Assembly (NCBI RefSeq): GCF_907164905.1
Contig: NZ_CAJRAF010000001.1
Coordinates: 248,001-312,000 of the forward strand
Reading direction: 5' to 3'
DNA: 64,000 nt
Source of the DNA: Dyadobacter sp. CECT 9275
GTDB lineage: Bacteria; Bacteroidota; Bacteroidia; Cytophagales; Spirosomataceae
Made by a program: the position numbers and the translations under genes. The stretch's first letter is position 1; each line of letters begins with the position of its first letter. The notes beneath the pieces were generated by a model. It was not told the origin of the DNA and searched no databases. It saw nothing but the letters and a program-made list of their open reading frames with translations. Below, piece by piece: positions 8,835-17,396 of this stretch.

Positions 8835-9671
8835 ATGAATATCGGAGTAGACATCGGCGGTACAAATATCCGTGCCGGGATCGAGCTGGGAGGAACGATT
8901 ACGAAACAACACAAAATGTTGCTGGAGAATAAGGATTCACTTGCTGCAACTTTATCACAATTAAAGGACCTGATCAGACCCCTCACGCAGTATCCGATAA
9001 AAGGGATAGGCATTGGCGTGCCTTCCGTGGTGGACGTGAGCAAAGGAATTGTTTACAACGTGATGAACATACCCTCCTGGGAGGAGGTGGCACTCCGTGA
9101 TATTATCGAAAATGAATTTAACATCCCCGTTTCGATCAACAATGATGTAAATTGTTTTATCTTGGGAGAGCATCGTTTCGGACTGGCAAAAAAGTATAAG
9201 TCTGTCGTCGGAATGGCAATCGGAACAGGGCTGGGGTCGGGGATAATCATTAACGACCAGCTGTATGCAGGGAACAACTGTGGTGCGGGAGAAATTGGTA
9301 TGCTGCCTTATAGGGATTCCGTACTGGAAAACTATGTCTGTAACCGGTTTTTTGAAGATACCCTCGGTATGGATGCAAATGCGGCTCATCAGCTTGCCAA
9401 TGCCGGAGACTCACGTATGCTGGCCGTTTGGGAAGAGTTTGGGAAACATCTGGCGGCAGTAATCAAAACGGTAATGTATACCTATGATCCGGAAGCCATC
9501 GTCCTGGGTGGCTCCATTGCCAAGGCCCATCAGCTTTTCAAGAAAGGCATGCTTGAGAACCTGAAAGATTTTGCTTATCCCGAATCGGTAAAGAGACTTA
9601 CCTTATTGCTTTCCGAAGATGACAACATAGCCCTTCTGGGAGCGGCGGCACTTATGCATGATATTCAGTAA
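8835..9671 (+). CDS. ROK-family sugar kinase
   Basis: 278 residues. The N-terminal phosphate-loop MNIGVDIGGTNIRAGIE, the GIGVPSVVD motif, the catalytic-region NNDVNCFILGEHRFG and the MAIGTGLGSGIII loop are standard for ROK glucokinase/N-acetylglucosamine kinases, which phosphorylate a hexose with ATP in the cytoplasm. The region after GAGEIGMLPYRD normally carries a zinc motif (CxCGxxGCxE). Here it reads SVLENYVCNRFF with one Cys, so the zinc site is absent, as in some Bacteroidota RokA-like enzymes. Gene order with GH20 and a NagP-like transporter favours GlcNAc or another hexosamine as substrate. Confidence 0.85.
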   Translation: MNIGVDIGGTNIRAGIELGGTITKQHKMLLENKDSLAATLSQLKDLIRPLTQYPIKGIGIGVPSVVDVSKGIVYNVMNIPSWEEVALRDIIENEFNIPVSINNDVNCFILGEHRFGLAKKYKSVVGMAIGTGLGSGIIINDQLYAGNNCGAGEIGMLPYRDSVLENYVCNRFFEDTLGMDANAAHQLANAGDSRMLAVWEEFGKHLAAVIKTVMYTYDPEAIVLGGSIAKAHQLFKKGMLENLKDFAYPESVKRLTLLLSEDDNIALLGAAALMHDIQ

Positions 9672-9780
9672 AAAAGTTGATTGTAAGGAATAAGCTGCCT
9701 AACTTTTGGTATATCATTTCGGAACCGGAACAGTAAATCAAATAACTGAAATACTGTTTCTTTAAAAACCCTACTAATCC

Positions 9781-11034
9781 ATGCAGCGTAATACTTTTAT
9801 TGTAGTACTGATACTCCTTATCTTTTTTGTAATATCATTTCTTACCAATATTCTTGGCCCTATCATACCTGATATCGTCAAAAGTTTTGACCTGAGTATT
9901 GGTCTGGCGGGCTTCCTGCCATTTTCATTTTTTGTTGCTTATGGGATCATGTCAATTCCCTCCGGTTTGCTGGTGGAAAAGTACGGAGAGAAACGAGTAC
10001 TTCTCTGGGCATTTTCTCTTGCATTTGCGGGTGCTTTGCTTTTTGCATTAATTCCAGGGTTTTCGATCGCATTGTTTTCGCTTTTTGTGATCGGAGTAGG
10101 AATGGCAATGCTTCAGGTGGTGATCAACCCGTTACTCAGAGTGGCCGGAGGAGAGGAAAAATTTGCCTTTAATTCGGTACTGGCGCAGCTGTTTTTTGGT
10201 GCAGCATCATTTCTGAGCCCGTTGCTTTACAGCTTTCTGGTACTGAATGTGCACTCAGGAAGTAACAGCTTTCTGATCAATATCCTGGATGGCCTGGTTC
10301 CGGAGCATCTGAAATGGGTTTCACTATATTGGGTTTTTGCCGTAGTTGCCCTGGTAATGGTGATCATTATTTCTGTTGTAAAATTTCCGAAGGTAGAACT
10401 CAGGGACGAAGAGCGGATGGATGTGGGCAAGTCGTTCGGGGAGCTCCTGCGCAACAAATATGTATGGCTGTTTTTTATGGGAATATTTGCCTATGTGGGT
10501 ACCGAGCAGGGAATTGCCAACTGGATTTCCCAGTTTCTGCAGAGTTATCATGGCGTGGACCCTGCCACGGAAGGAGCTACCATCATTTCCTATTTCTGGG
10601 GATTGCTCACCATTGGTTGTTTTTTAGGGCTGATACTGCTTAAGTTATTTGACAGCCGTAAAGTGCTGATGCTTTTTACTTCCGGAGCGGTCATAGCATT
10701 ACTGGCGGCCCTGTATGGGACGAAAGAACTAGCTTTGTTTGCTTTTCCTGTTACCGGTTTTTTTGCCTCCGTAATGTATTCTGTCATTTTCTCACTGGCG
10801 CTTAATTCCGTTCCAAGCCATCATGGTACCTTTTCAGGAATTTTGTGTGCTGGTATAGCGGGAGGGGCTGTGGTGCCGTTAATCATCGGAGGGCTGGCTG
10901 AACTGGTGGGCCTGCAGACGGCTATGCTGTTTTTGCTGATTACGCTGGGTTACATTCTAAGTATTGGTATCTGGGCCAAGCCGCTGGTCAATAATGATAC
11001 GATTGGAAGTATCAAAGAAATATTCGGAAAGTGA
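9781..11034 (+). CDS. MFS sugar transporter, FucP/NagP type
   Basis: 417 residues with twelve predicted membrane segments. The N-terminus (NILGPIIPDIVKSFDLSIGLAGFLPFSFFVAYGIMSIPSG) and SLALNSVPSHHGTFSGILCAGIAGGAVVPLIIG near the C-terminus are typical of the fucose/glucose/N-acetylglucosamine:H+ symporter branch of the major facilitator superfamily. It is predicted to import the monosaccharide released by the GH20 enzyme across the inner membrane, before phosphorylation by the adjacent ROK kinase. Fucose or glucose cannot be excluded. It is followed after 36 bases by the regulator gene in the same direction. Confidence 0.85.
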   Translation: MQRNTFIVVLILLIFFVISFLTNILGPIIPDIVKSFDLSIGLAGFLPFSFFVAYGIMSIPSGLLVEKYGEKRVLLWAFSLAFAGALLFALIPGFSIALFSLFVIGVGMAMLQVVINPLLRVAGGEEKFAFNSVLAQLFFGAASFLSPLLYSFLVLNVHSGSNSFLINILDGLVPEHLKWVSLYWVFAVVALVMVIIISVVKFPKVELRDEERMDVGKSFGELLRNKYVWLFFMGIFAYVGTEQGIANWISQFLQSYHGVDPATEGATIISYFWGLLTIGCFLGLILLKLFDSRKVLMLFTSGAVIALLAALYGTKELALFAFPVTGFFASVMYSVIFSLALNSVPSHHGTFSGILCAGIAGGAVVPLIIGGLAELVGLQTAMLFLLITLGYILSIGIWAKPLVNNDTIGSIKEIFGK

Positions 11035-11070
11035 TCTCTGCTGATTTGATCGGTCAAAAGATATCTGCTT

Positions 11071-12240
11071 ATGTATAAAATAATTCTCCTTCTGGATTTT
11101 GCCGAGGAGTACAGCAAGAGCCTGATGAAGGGTATCAATGCGTATTCAAAAGAGCACGGACCGTGGGTTTTCTGCCGGATGCCGCTTTTCCACAGAGAGA
11201 CCGTCGGTATTGGCGGGATACTGAAATGGGCCCTTGAATGGGGTGCTGACGGCATCATCGGGCAGTTGTACAACGATAAGGAGATCCAGACAATCGTGGA
11301 GGCAGGGATACCGCTCATCGCGCAGGATTTTAAGGAGCGCTTTGCTGAAATACCTAATATCACTGGCGCCTATCATGTTACCGGTCAGCTTGCGGCTGAT
11401 TATTTTCTGAAAAAGGGTTTCCTCAACTTTGCATTTTATGGTTTCCGGGATATTGTCTGGTCCAGGGAACGCGCCGAAGGTTATGAAGCCAGGCTGAAAA
11501 AGTCAGGACATAAGGTCCATTATTTCGAGCATAAAAAAGCCAGAAGCAGTGAACTCTGGTACTATAAACCGAGCTCGCTAAGCCGCTGGCTGAAATCACT
11601 CCCCAAACCCATTGCCCTGATGTCCTGCGACGATAACCAGGGGCAGCATATTACCGAGGCTTGCCGGCAGCTTGGGATCAGGATTCCAGAGGAGGTGGCT
11701 GTTCTGGGTGTGGATAATGACGAGATGATCTGTGACCTGTCTGACCCACCATTGTCCAGCATATCCCTTGATGCTGAAAAAGGAGGCTACGAATCTGCCA
11801 GGCTCATGGACCATATGATCAGAAATGGGACCAAGCATTTTTATGATATAGTTGTGGAACCCGTGCAAATCATAACCCGGCATTCAACCGATATTTATGC
11901 TACACACGACGACCACATTGCATCTTCCCTGAAGTATATCCACCAGAACATCGATAAAAACCTGCACGTGGACGAGGTTGTAAAACAGGTTCCATTGTCC
12001 AGACGGGCGCTGGAGAAGCGGTTTTTCGAGATCACCGGCTATCCTGTTTACAAGTATATATTCAATCTTAGGATTGAGAAATTTACGCAGAAATTACTGG
12101 ATACCGATATGTCCGTTTTTGAAATTGCTTTGGATATGGGGTTGGCTGACAGTAAAAATATAGCGCGGCAGTTCAGACAGGTAAAGGGCTGCAGTCCAAG
12201 TGTTTACCGTAACAGGTACCTTACCGGAAAACAAAAGTAA
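11071..12240 (+). CDS. XylR-type transcriptional regulator (periplasmic-binding-like domain plus AraC HTH)
   Basis: 389 residues. Residues 1 to about 275 form a LacI/GalR-like sugar-binding domain (KIILLLDFAEEYSKSLMKGI; VAVLGVDNDEMICDLSDPPLSSI), and about 285-389 an AraC helix-turn-helix pair (LHVDEVVKQVPLSRRALEKRF; SVFEIALDMGLADSKNIARQFRQVKGCSPSVYR). This domain order is that of XylR regulators, which bind a sugar and activate catabolic promoters. It ends the plus arm of the glycan island and likely controls both arms through the 5851-6145 region. Confidence 0.88.
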   Translation: MYKIILLLDFAEEYSKSLMKGINAYSKEHGPWVFCRMPLFHRETVGIGGILKWALEWGADGIIGQLYNDKEIQTIVEAGIPLIAQDFKERFAEIPNITGAYHVTGQLAADYFLKKGFLNFAFYGFRDIVWSRERAEGYEARLKKSGHKVHYFEHKKARSSELWYYKPSSLSRWLKSLPKPIALMSCDDNQGQHITEACRQLGIRIPEEVAVLGVDNDEMICDLSDPPLSSISLDAEKGGYESARLMDHMIRNGTKHFYDIVVEPVQIITRHSTDIYATHDDHIASSLKYIHQNIDKNLHVDEVVKQVPLSRRALEKRFFEITGYPVYKYIFNLRIEKFTQKLLDTDMSVFEIALDMGLADSKNIARQFRQVKGCSPSVYRNRYLTGKQK

Positions 12241-12302
12241 TCGGCTGGACAATCGCCCATCATACTAACTTTTACCCTTTGGTGAGCCTCTCTCTCGAGG
12301 TT

Positions 12303-13793
12303 TTACTGAATTCCCCCCATCCAGTTTTTGACAGGCTTCCAGAAAACCAGAAGAAGCAATCCAAAGCCGATAGAAAAGAGTGTTACCTGATTGAACAGGG
12401 CAGGCATTTGCTGCACATTGTTTTCATCAAAATTTCCTGCGAAAAGACCTGCGATGAGATTACCGAGCGAAGCTGCCACAAACCAGATACCCATTAACTG
12501 GCTTACATATCTTTTTGGAGCGAGTTTGGTATAGGAGCTCAGTCCAACGGGACTCAGGCAAAGCTCTCCAATGGTATGGAACAGATAGGTAAATGTCAGG
12601 AATAGGGGAGAGACAAGAGACCCTGTAACAGCTTCTTTCGCAGCCATTTCCATTACAAAAAATCCAATACCCAGGAGAATTAGAGCCAGTGCGAATTTCA
12701 CAGGAGTGGAGGGGTTCAGTCCTTTGGAAGAGAGGAAGATCCAGAGGCTAGCCATTACGGGGGCAAAAATGAGAATGAAACTACCATTGAAATTTTGAAA
12801 CCAGCTGGACGGCATTTCCCAGGTGCCAATGCTGCGCTGCGTATGTCTTTCGGCAAATATCTGCAGTGAAGAGCCAGCCTGTTCAAACCCAGACCAGAAC
12901 AATGCAGCTGCAAGGAAAAAGACGATCAATACAAATACGCGCTTTTTTTCGACCGGTGTAAGCCCGCCTGCCACGAGAATAAACAGAAAGTAAAAAGAAG
13001 AGACCGAAACAATGATAACGCCCGCGCCCTGCGCAAGACCTGTGGCGGTGGTCATATCTATTGTCCCTGTCCACTGCAGAACAGAAAGGAATCCGATCAG
13101 CAGAACGATAAGGCCATAGCCAAGCGTTGTATTGGACTTCGTTTGCTGGGCTGACTCGGGTGTGCTGATTTTTGCAGGAGGAACGTCTCCGAAACCACGC
13201 AGATATTTTGCACTGCCCAGTTTAAAAACGACTAGGCCCAATAGCATACCTATTGCTGCCGCACCGAAGCCTATATGCCAGTTGATTTTCTGACCCAGAT
13301 AACCGACAATCGTGATACCGAGAACAGACCCCAGGTTGATACCCATATAAAAAATGGAAAAAGCGGCGTCGCGGCGGGCACCTCCTTCGGGGTAGAGTTC
13401 GCCTACTATAGAACTGATATTCGGTTTAAGCAGCCCGGTACCCAAAGCAACAGTGACCAGACCAAGAAAGAATATCCCTGTTCCGCCCGGAACGGCAAGT
13501 ATAATATGCCCGAGCATGATGATGATGCCTCCATACCAAATCGCCTTCTTTTGTCCAAGCACGTTATCTGCCATCCAGCCACCCGGCAAAGTCAGCAGAT
13601 ATACAGATGCCGTATACAGGCCATAAATAGCAGCCCCTTCGGCGGCATTTAATCCCATACCTCCGCGGACATTGTCAATCAGGAAAAGTAACAGAATGGC
13701 ACGCATTCCGTAATAGCTGAAGCGTTCCCACATTTCGGCAAAAAAGAGTACGTAAAGCCCTTTGGGATGTTTTTGGGATATTGGTGCAGACAT
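12303..13793 (-). CDS. POT/PTR-family oligopeptide:H+ symporter
   Basis: 496 residues with about fourteen membrane segments. Family signatures are AEMWERFSYYGMRAILLLFL at the N-terminus (ExxERFxYY) and FSIFYMGINLGSVLGI, the POT/PTR2 signature for proton-coupled di- and tripeptide uptake. GGWMADNVLGQKKAIWYG is the loop after helix 2. It converges on the regulator gene with about 60 bases between stops. Function in nutrient peptide uptake at the inner membrane is well supported by family; the exact peptide range is not. Confidence 0.92.
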   Translation of the reverse strand: MSAPISQKHPKGLYVLFFAEMWERFSYYGMRAILLLFLIDNVRGGMGLNAAEGAAIYGLYTASVYLLTLPGGWMADNVLGQKKAIWYGGIIIMLGHIILAVPGGTGIFFLGLVTVALGTGLLKPNISSIVGELYPEGGARRDAAFSIFYMGINLGSVLGITIVGYLGQKINWHIGFGAAAIGMLLGLVVFKLGSAKYLRGFGDVPPAKISTPESAQQTKSNTTLGYGLIVLLIGFLSVLQWTGTIDMTTATGLAQGAGVIIVSVSSFYFLFILVAGGLTPVEKKRVFVLIVFFLAAALFWSGFEQAGSSLQIFAERHTQRSIGTWEMPSSWFQNFNGSFILIFAPVMASLWIFLSSKGLNPSTPVKFALALILLGIGFFVMEMAAKEAVTGSLVSPLFLTFTYLFHTIGELCLSPVGLSSYTKLAPKRYVSQLMGIWFVAASLGNLIAGLFAGNFDENNVQQMPALFNQVTLFSIGFGLLLLVFWKPVKNWMGGIQ

Positions 13794-13940
13794 TGACAGC
13801 AGAAGTGGTTTGTTTGGTTAAAGGGCGATATTCCCATCATTCTATGGTGCAAGATAGGAAATTACCGTAAATATCGAATATCCTGTCCCGGAAAGAGAAA
13901 TTATAGTAAAACCGGTACCGGGATGGCTTGGCACAAAGTA

Positions 13941-13977
13941 AGCAGCCCACCGGAAACAATGTTCCCGATGGGCTGCT
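13941..13977 (-). terminator. Terminator of the lemA-TPM operon
   Basis: AGCAGCCCA (13941-13949) pairs with TGGGCTGCT (13969-13977), with an inner partly paired CGG/CCG. It lies just past the stop of the minus-strand TPM gene. The tail on that strand is only moderately T-rich (TACTTTG). Confidence 0.6.
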
Positions 13978-13999
13978 CGATGCTTTACTTCAATATCGG

Positions 14000-14785
14000 T
14001 TAATAATCACTGCTGGCTCCGCCTCCTCCAAAACTACCTCCTCCGAATCCCCCGAAGCCACCACCGTCGCCGCCTCCCCAGCCACCACCACCCCAGTTAC
14101 CTGAGGAGCTCCCTCTGCTGGAATGCGTTGCGTAGGGCCAGATAATAGGTCCTCCACCAAAATTACCAAGGCCACCTCCGCCGCTCCCGCGGTTCCCTTT
14201 GTTTCTGGATATGATAAACAGAATAATGATAAAAATGATGATAACGACAAATATGGGCGATATGCCACCACCCTCATCATTGTCGGACGGGTCAGCTTTA
14301 TACTCTCCGGTAGCATATTTGAAAATGGCTTCAACGCCTTTGTCCAATCCCTGATAGTACATTTTGTTCCTGAATTCCGGAGCAATTACCTGGCTGGTGA
14401 TTCGTTTTGCAATGGCGTCCGGAATTACCCCTTCCATGCCATAGCCGGTACTGATGGCTATCTTGCGGTCTGTTGATGCCCAGAGCAGCACAATTCCGTT
14501 ATCCTTGCCCTTTTGTCCAACACCCCATTCCCGGCCGATCTTGAATGCATAGTCGGCAATCGGGTATTCGCCAGTTGTCGGTACTACCACAATCACGATC
14601 TGTGAAGAGGTAGAGTCATTATAAGCCACAAGTTTTTGCTCCAGCTGAGCTATTTCCGTTGGATTAAGCTGGTTGGCAAAATCATTTACCAGGCGGGGAG
14701 GATTGGGGCGGGCGGGAATATTCTGCGCTGTTGCGCCGAAGATAACTGCCAGGATCAGGAAACAAATACTAACTAATTTCTTCAT
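14000..14785 (-). CDS. TPM-domain exported membrane protein (YgcG-like)
   Basis: 261 residues: signal peptide (about 1-20), a TPM domain (about 30-160, with VNDFANQLNPTEIAQLEQKL and DNGIVLLWASTDRKIAISTGYG), one membrane helix near 180 (ISPIFVVIIIFIIILFII) and a very glycine/serine-rich C-terminal tail rich in GGG and GGW. The family is widespread and often paired with LemA. A plant homologue takes part in photosystem repair, but bacterial function is unsettled. It is the last gene of lemA-TPM-TPM, only 6 bases after the previous stop. The domain faces the periplasm with a tail past the helix that is probably disordered. Confidence 0.85.
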   Translation of the reverse strand: MKKLVSICFLILAVIFGATAQNIPARPNPPRLVNDFANQLNPTEIAQLEQKLVAYNDSTSSQIVIVVVPTTGEYPIADYAFKIGREWGVGQKGKDNGIVLLWASTDRKIAISTGYGMEGVIPDAIAKRITSQVIAPEFRNKMYYQGLDKGVEAIFKYATGEYKADPSDNDEGGGISPIFVVIIIFIIILFIISRNKGNRGSGGGGLGNFGGGPIIWPYATHSSRGSSSGNWGGGGWGGGDGGGFGGFGGGSFGGGGASSDY

Positions 14786-14791
14786 GCTGTA

Positions 14792-15232
14792 TTATCCGAA
14801 CGATATATCGTCAGGAAGTTCGTTGATGTCATCAGAGCGGTAGGGGAAATGCTTTTTAAGCTGTTCTCCGGCTTCTTTTATACCCAGGCAAAGTCCCTGC
14901 GTAAATTGATTCTGGGAAAAATAACTTCTCAGAAGGTCTTTGGTGCTATTCCAGAAGATATCGGAAACTTTTTCATGAATACCGCTGTCGCCCAGTACCG
15001 CAAATTTCCTGTCTTCGTAGGCCAGGTAAAACAGGACACCGTTTTTTTGCGCTGTCTGGTGCAGATTCAGGAAGCCGAAAACCTCCTTGGCTCTTTCCAT
15101 GGCATCCGGGGTATTACAGTTTCTCTCCACGTGCACTTTAATCTCTCCGGACGTCTGCTTTTCAGCTTCCCGGATAGCAGCAACAATCTGCTGTTGTTCT
15201 TCTTCTCCAAAAAAGAGTGATTCTTCTGCCAT
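14792..15232 (-). CDS. Cytoplasmic TPM-domain protein
   Basis: 146 residues, no signal peptide or membrane helix. EQQQIVAAIREAEKQTSGEIKVHVE, QKNGVLFYLAYEDRKFAVLGDSGIHEKV and a final QGLCLGIKEAGEQLKKHFPY match the TPM (DUF477/YgcG) fold without the C-terminal glycine tail of its neighbour. It is the middle gene of a lemA-TPM-TPM operon. The pairing of one soluble and one membrane TPM protein suggests they act with the LemA lipoprotein at the envelope, but no reaction is established. Confidence 0.82.
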   Translation of the reverse strand: MAEESLFFGEEEQQQIVAAIREAEKQTSGEIKVHVERNCNTPDAMERAKEVFGFLNLHQTAQKNGVLFYLAYEDRKFAVLGDSGIHEKVSDIFWNSTKDLLRSYFSQNQFTQGLCLGIKEAGEQLKKHFPYRSDDINELPDDISFG

Positions 15233-15254
15233 TATTCTAACCCGACATTATAAA

Positions 15255-15280
15255 CAGGACAGGTCCATTGACCTGCCCTG
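15255..15280. repeat. Inverted repeat between lemA and TPM gene
   Basis: CAGGACAGGTC (15255-15265) and GACCTGCCCTG (15270-15280) form ten pairs with one mismatch and a 4-base loop. It lies between co-directional operon genes, so it may act as an mRNA-stability element or partial terminator that sets relative expression. Confidence 0.5.
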
Positions 15281-15293
15281 ACGAACATTTAAA

Positions 15294-15875
15294 TTAGAAT
15301 TGGACCGACGGTGCTTTCTCTGATCCGGCAGCAGCAGTGAAATAACCTTTCTGTGCAAATCCGAACACGCCTGCAAAAAGGTTGGTTGGGAAAGTACGCA
15401 CTTCCTGATTATAATCTTTCACCACGGTATTGAAATCGTTACGTGCAACTGTGATCCGGTTTTCAGTACCTTCCAGCTGTGCCTGTAATTCCAGGAAGTT
15501 CTGGTTTGCCTTTAACTGGGGGTACTGTTCAACAGAAACCAGCAGACGGGACAATGCACCACTGAGCTGATCCTGAGCGCCCTGAAATTTGGCTATGTTT
15601 TCAGGCGTGAGGGCATCCGCGCTGATGGTTGTCTGTGTTGCTTTGGCACGAGCTTCTATTACACCCGTCAGCGTGCTTTTTTCGAAATCTGCAGCACCCT
15701 TTACAGTACTGACGAGGTTGGGGATAAGGTCGGCCCGGCGCTGATACTGGCTTTCTACCTTTGCCCATGACTCTTTTACAACTTCATCTTTACTAACAAG
15801 ACCGTTATATTTGCCACACCCCACAAATCCAAGAATCAGAACGATAGCGATTACGGCAATTAATCCTTTTGACAT
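15294..15875 (-). CDS. lemA: LemA family lipoprotein
   Basis: 193 residues. The N-terminus SKGLIAVIAIVLILGFVGC gives a membrane anchor or lipoprotein Cys at about residue 20. It is followed by the diagnostic YNGLVSKDEVVKESWAKVESQYQRRADLIPNL and VKGAADFEKSTLTGVIEARAKA of the LemA helical-bundle family. The family name comes from a Listeria antigen; its molecular role is unknown. It is first gene of the lemA-TPM-TPM operon, a recurrent association across bacteria. Confidence 0.92.
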   Translation of the reverse strand: MSKGLIAVIAIVLILGFVGCGKYNGLVSKDEVVKESWAKVESQYQRRADLIPNLVSTVKGAADFEKSTLTGVIEARAKATQTTISADALTPENIAKFQGAQDQLSGALSRLLVSVEQYPQLKANQNFLELQAQLEGTENRITVARNDFNTVVKDYNQEVRTFPTNLFAGVFGFAQKGYFTAAAGSEKAPSVQF

Positions 15876-16052
15876 TTTAATTCAGTTTAGAGTTAATGAA
15901 TTCTTCTCAAAGTTGTTCAAAGCTAGTAAAATCTTCAGCAAAAACTACATGACCGGCCCCGACTGGTTATATACCGCACCTCTGCCGGATAAAGGGTTTG
16001 TGTGATTTACCAAACGGTGGCCCAAGGGTAGTCTCAGGAGGGTGCAAGTAGC

Positions 16053-17246
16053 TCATTCTACACCCACTTTTGCCACCTGGTTCCATCGGCCCCAGCTCAC
16101 GGCTACGTCATAATCCAGTAACAGGCTTTCAAAATAAGTGGCTCCCCAGGTCCAGTTGATATCCAGCTCGTTCACGAGGTAATTGGCTGCCTGGTACCTT
16201 TCTGCAAGATTGGGATAACCGGTTGCCTTCAGCTTCAACATGATCTTATTGATTTCCGGATTTTCTGTTTCGCCGAGTTTCCATTTTTCAAATATAACGG
16301 GATCGTTGTTCCAGCGATGCTCAAAAAGATGTTTGATTCCGCTGGGTTTGAACAGCCGGGGGCCGTATTTCAATAAAGTGAAATGGGCGTAGTCGCGCTC
16401 AAAGAGATTCTTGATTGTTTCATTCCTGCCGGGAGTTTTCTCCGGCAGTTTTGCCAGCTGGGTATAAATCTGCCTGGCAGATACGCACCCGAGCGCAATC
16501 CAGAGAGAGAGCCGGGAATCCGTTATGTGGTCGTAGGTAGCAGAAGAGGTGCCTTGTTTTAATTCATTGACTAACTGTGAAAGAAGCTCAAGCCCTGTAT
16601 TTTCCCCTCCTTGTGGTATTTCACCGGTGTATGTTTCGGAAATTTCATCAGGCTGAAAACCCAATGAGGGAACCTCCGGCATTAGGCCCGGATCATAATC
16701 ACTGGGCAAATGAAGCTTTTCAGGAGCGGGGAGTATTGTTTTAACGGGCAGCCGGTCTTTAACCATTTGCCAGTAAGAGTCAAATCCATGAGGAAGTTTT
16801 GCAATAGAAAAAGGAAGATCCTGGACATTTAACAAAGTATCAATCCAGAATAGTTTTATATCTACGTTGTGAATTTTGAGGTTCTTACTAAGCAGTGATT
16901 CGATCCTTGTTTCTTTGGGGCCGATTTTTTTGGTGGTATACACATAGTCAGCATGGTAGTCTTCGGCCAGTTGGGCTATGATCTTTTCGGGCTCCCCAAC
17001 TCTGATCAGCAGATCTGCCCCCAAAGCTTTCAAACGGTTTCGGAGCTCGGCAACCGACTCGATGATCAGTTGGGCACGGAATGCACCGGTCCGGCGGAAG
17101 CCCAGCCGTGTTGTTTCAAACTGACGCGGATCAAAAACATAAACAGGGACAATTTCGTAGGAATTTTTAGCCGCCTGGTACAAAGCTTCGTTATCATGAA
17201 GGCGCAGATCGTTTCTGAACCAGAAGATAATACGTTGGGTCATCAC
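16053..17246 (-). CDS. Divergent DASH-type cryptochrome/photolyase homologue, short C-terminus
   Basis: 397 residues. The N-terminal photolyase domain is clear (IIFWFRNDLRLHDNEAL; RRTGAFRAQLIIESVAELRNRL) and resembles cryptochrome DASH. The FAD-binding half is recognisable (ERDYAHFTLLKYGPRLF; WTWGATYFESLLLDYDVAVSWGRWNQVA) but diverges at normally conserved sites. The usual TGxPFVDAxMREL is GETENPEINKIM at about 325-336, and the usual TGFMSNRGRQNVASF is TGYPNLAERYQAANY. The protein ends at VGVE, about 40-50 residues before the usual Cry-DASH end. It may be a true divergent subgroup with altered flavin chemistry rather than a repair photolyase. Monocistronic on the minus strand. Confidence 0.8.
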   Translation of the reverse strand: MMTQRIIFWFRNDLRLHDNEALYQAAKNSYEIVPVYVFDPRQFETTRLGFRRTGAFRAQLIIESVAELRNRLKALGADLLIRVGEPEKIIAQLAEDYHADYVYTTKKIGPKETRIESLLSKNLKIHNVDIKLFWIDTLLNVQDLPFSIAKLPHGFDSYWQMVKDRLPVKTILPAPEKLHLPSDYDPGLMPEVPSLGFQPDEISETYTGEIPQGGENTGLELLSQLVNELKQGTSSATYDHITDSRLSLWIALGCVSARQIYTQLAKLPEKTPGRNETIKNLFERDYAHFTLLKYGPRLFKPSGIKHLFEHRWNNDPVIFEKWKLGETENPEINKIMLKLKATGYPNLAERYQAANYLVNELDINWTWGATYFESLLLDYDVAVSWGRWNQVAKVGVE

Positions 17247-17318
17247 TATGATTAAAAGGTATTAAAACCAAAACAAACTGCAAGTATACAAAATATTGAA
17301 ATGGTATAAATGAAAGAA

Positions 17319-17347
17319 GCCCGCCCTTTCGATCTGAAAGAGCGGGC
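17319..17347 (-). terminator. Terminator of the PorE-like gene
   Basis: GCCCGC-C-CTTTC (17319-17330), loop GATCT, GAAAG-A-GCGGGC (17336-17347): 11 pairs with one mismatch. On the minus strand the hairpin is followed by TTCTTTC. It lies about 50 bases beyond the stop of the OmpA-type gene. Confidence 0.7.
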
Positions 17348-17396
17348 CCTTGGTTTTGAAGTCGTATGAAGTCCGAAACTATGGTTATATCTTTAA

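Noticed and set aside
12279..12497. Plus-strand frame opposite the 3' end of the peptide transporter gene
   Set aside because: It is the shadow of a clearly coding POT gene and shows no domain.
15961..16053. Frameshifted continuation of the photolyase C-terminus
   Set aside because: Reading the downstream minus-strand bases in the other frames gives no match to the expected GNDPRExRYFN ending, so a simple one-base frameshift is not supported.
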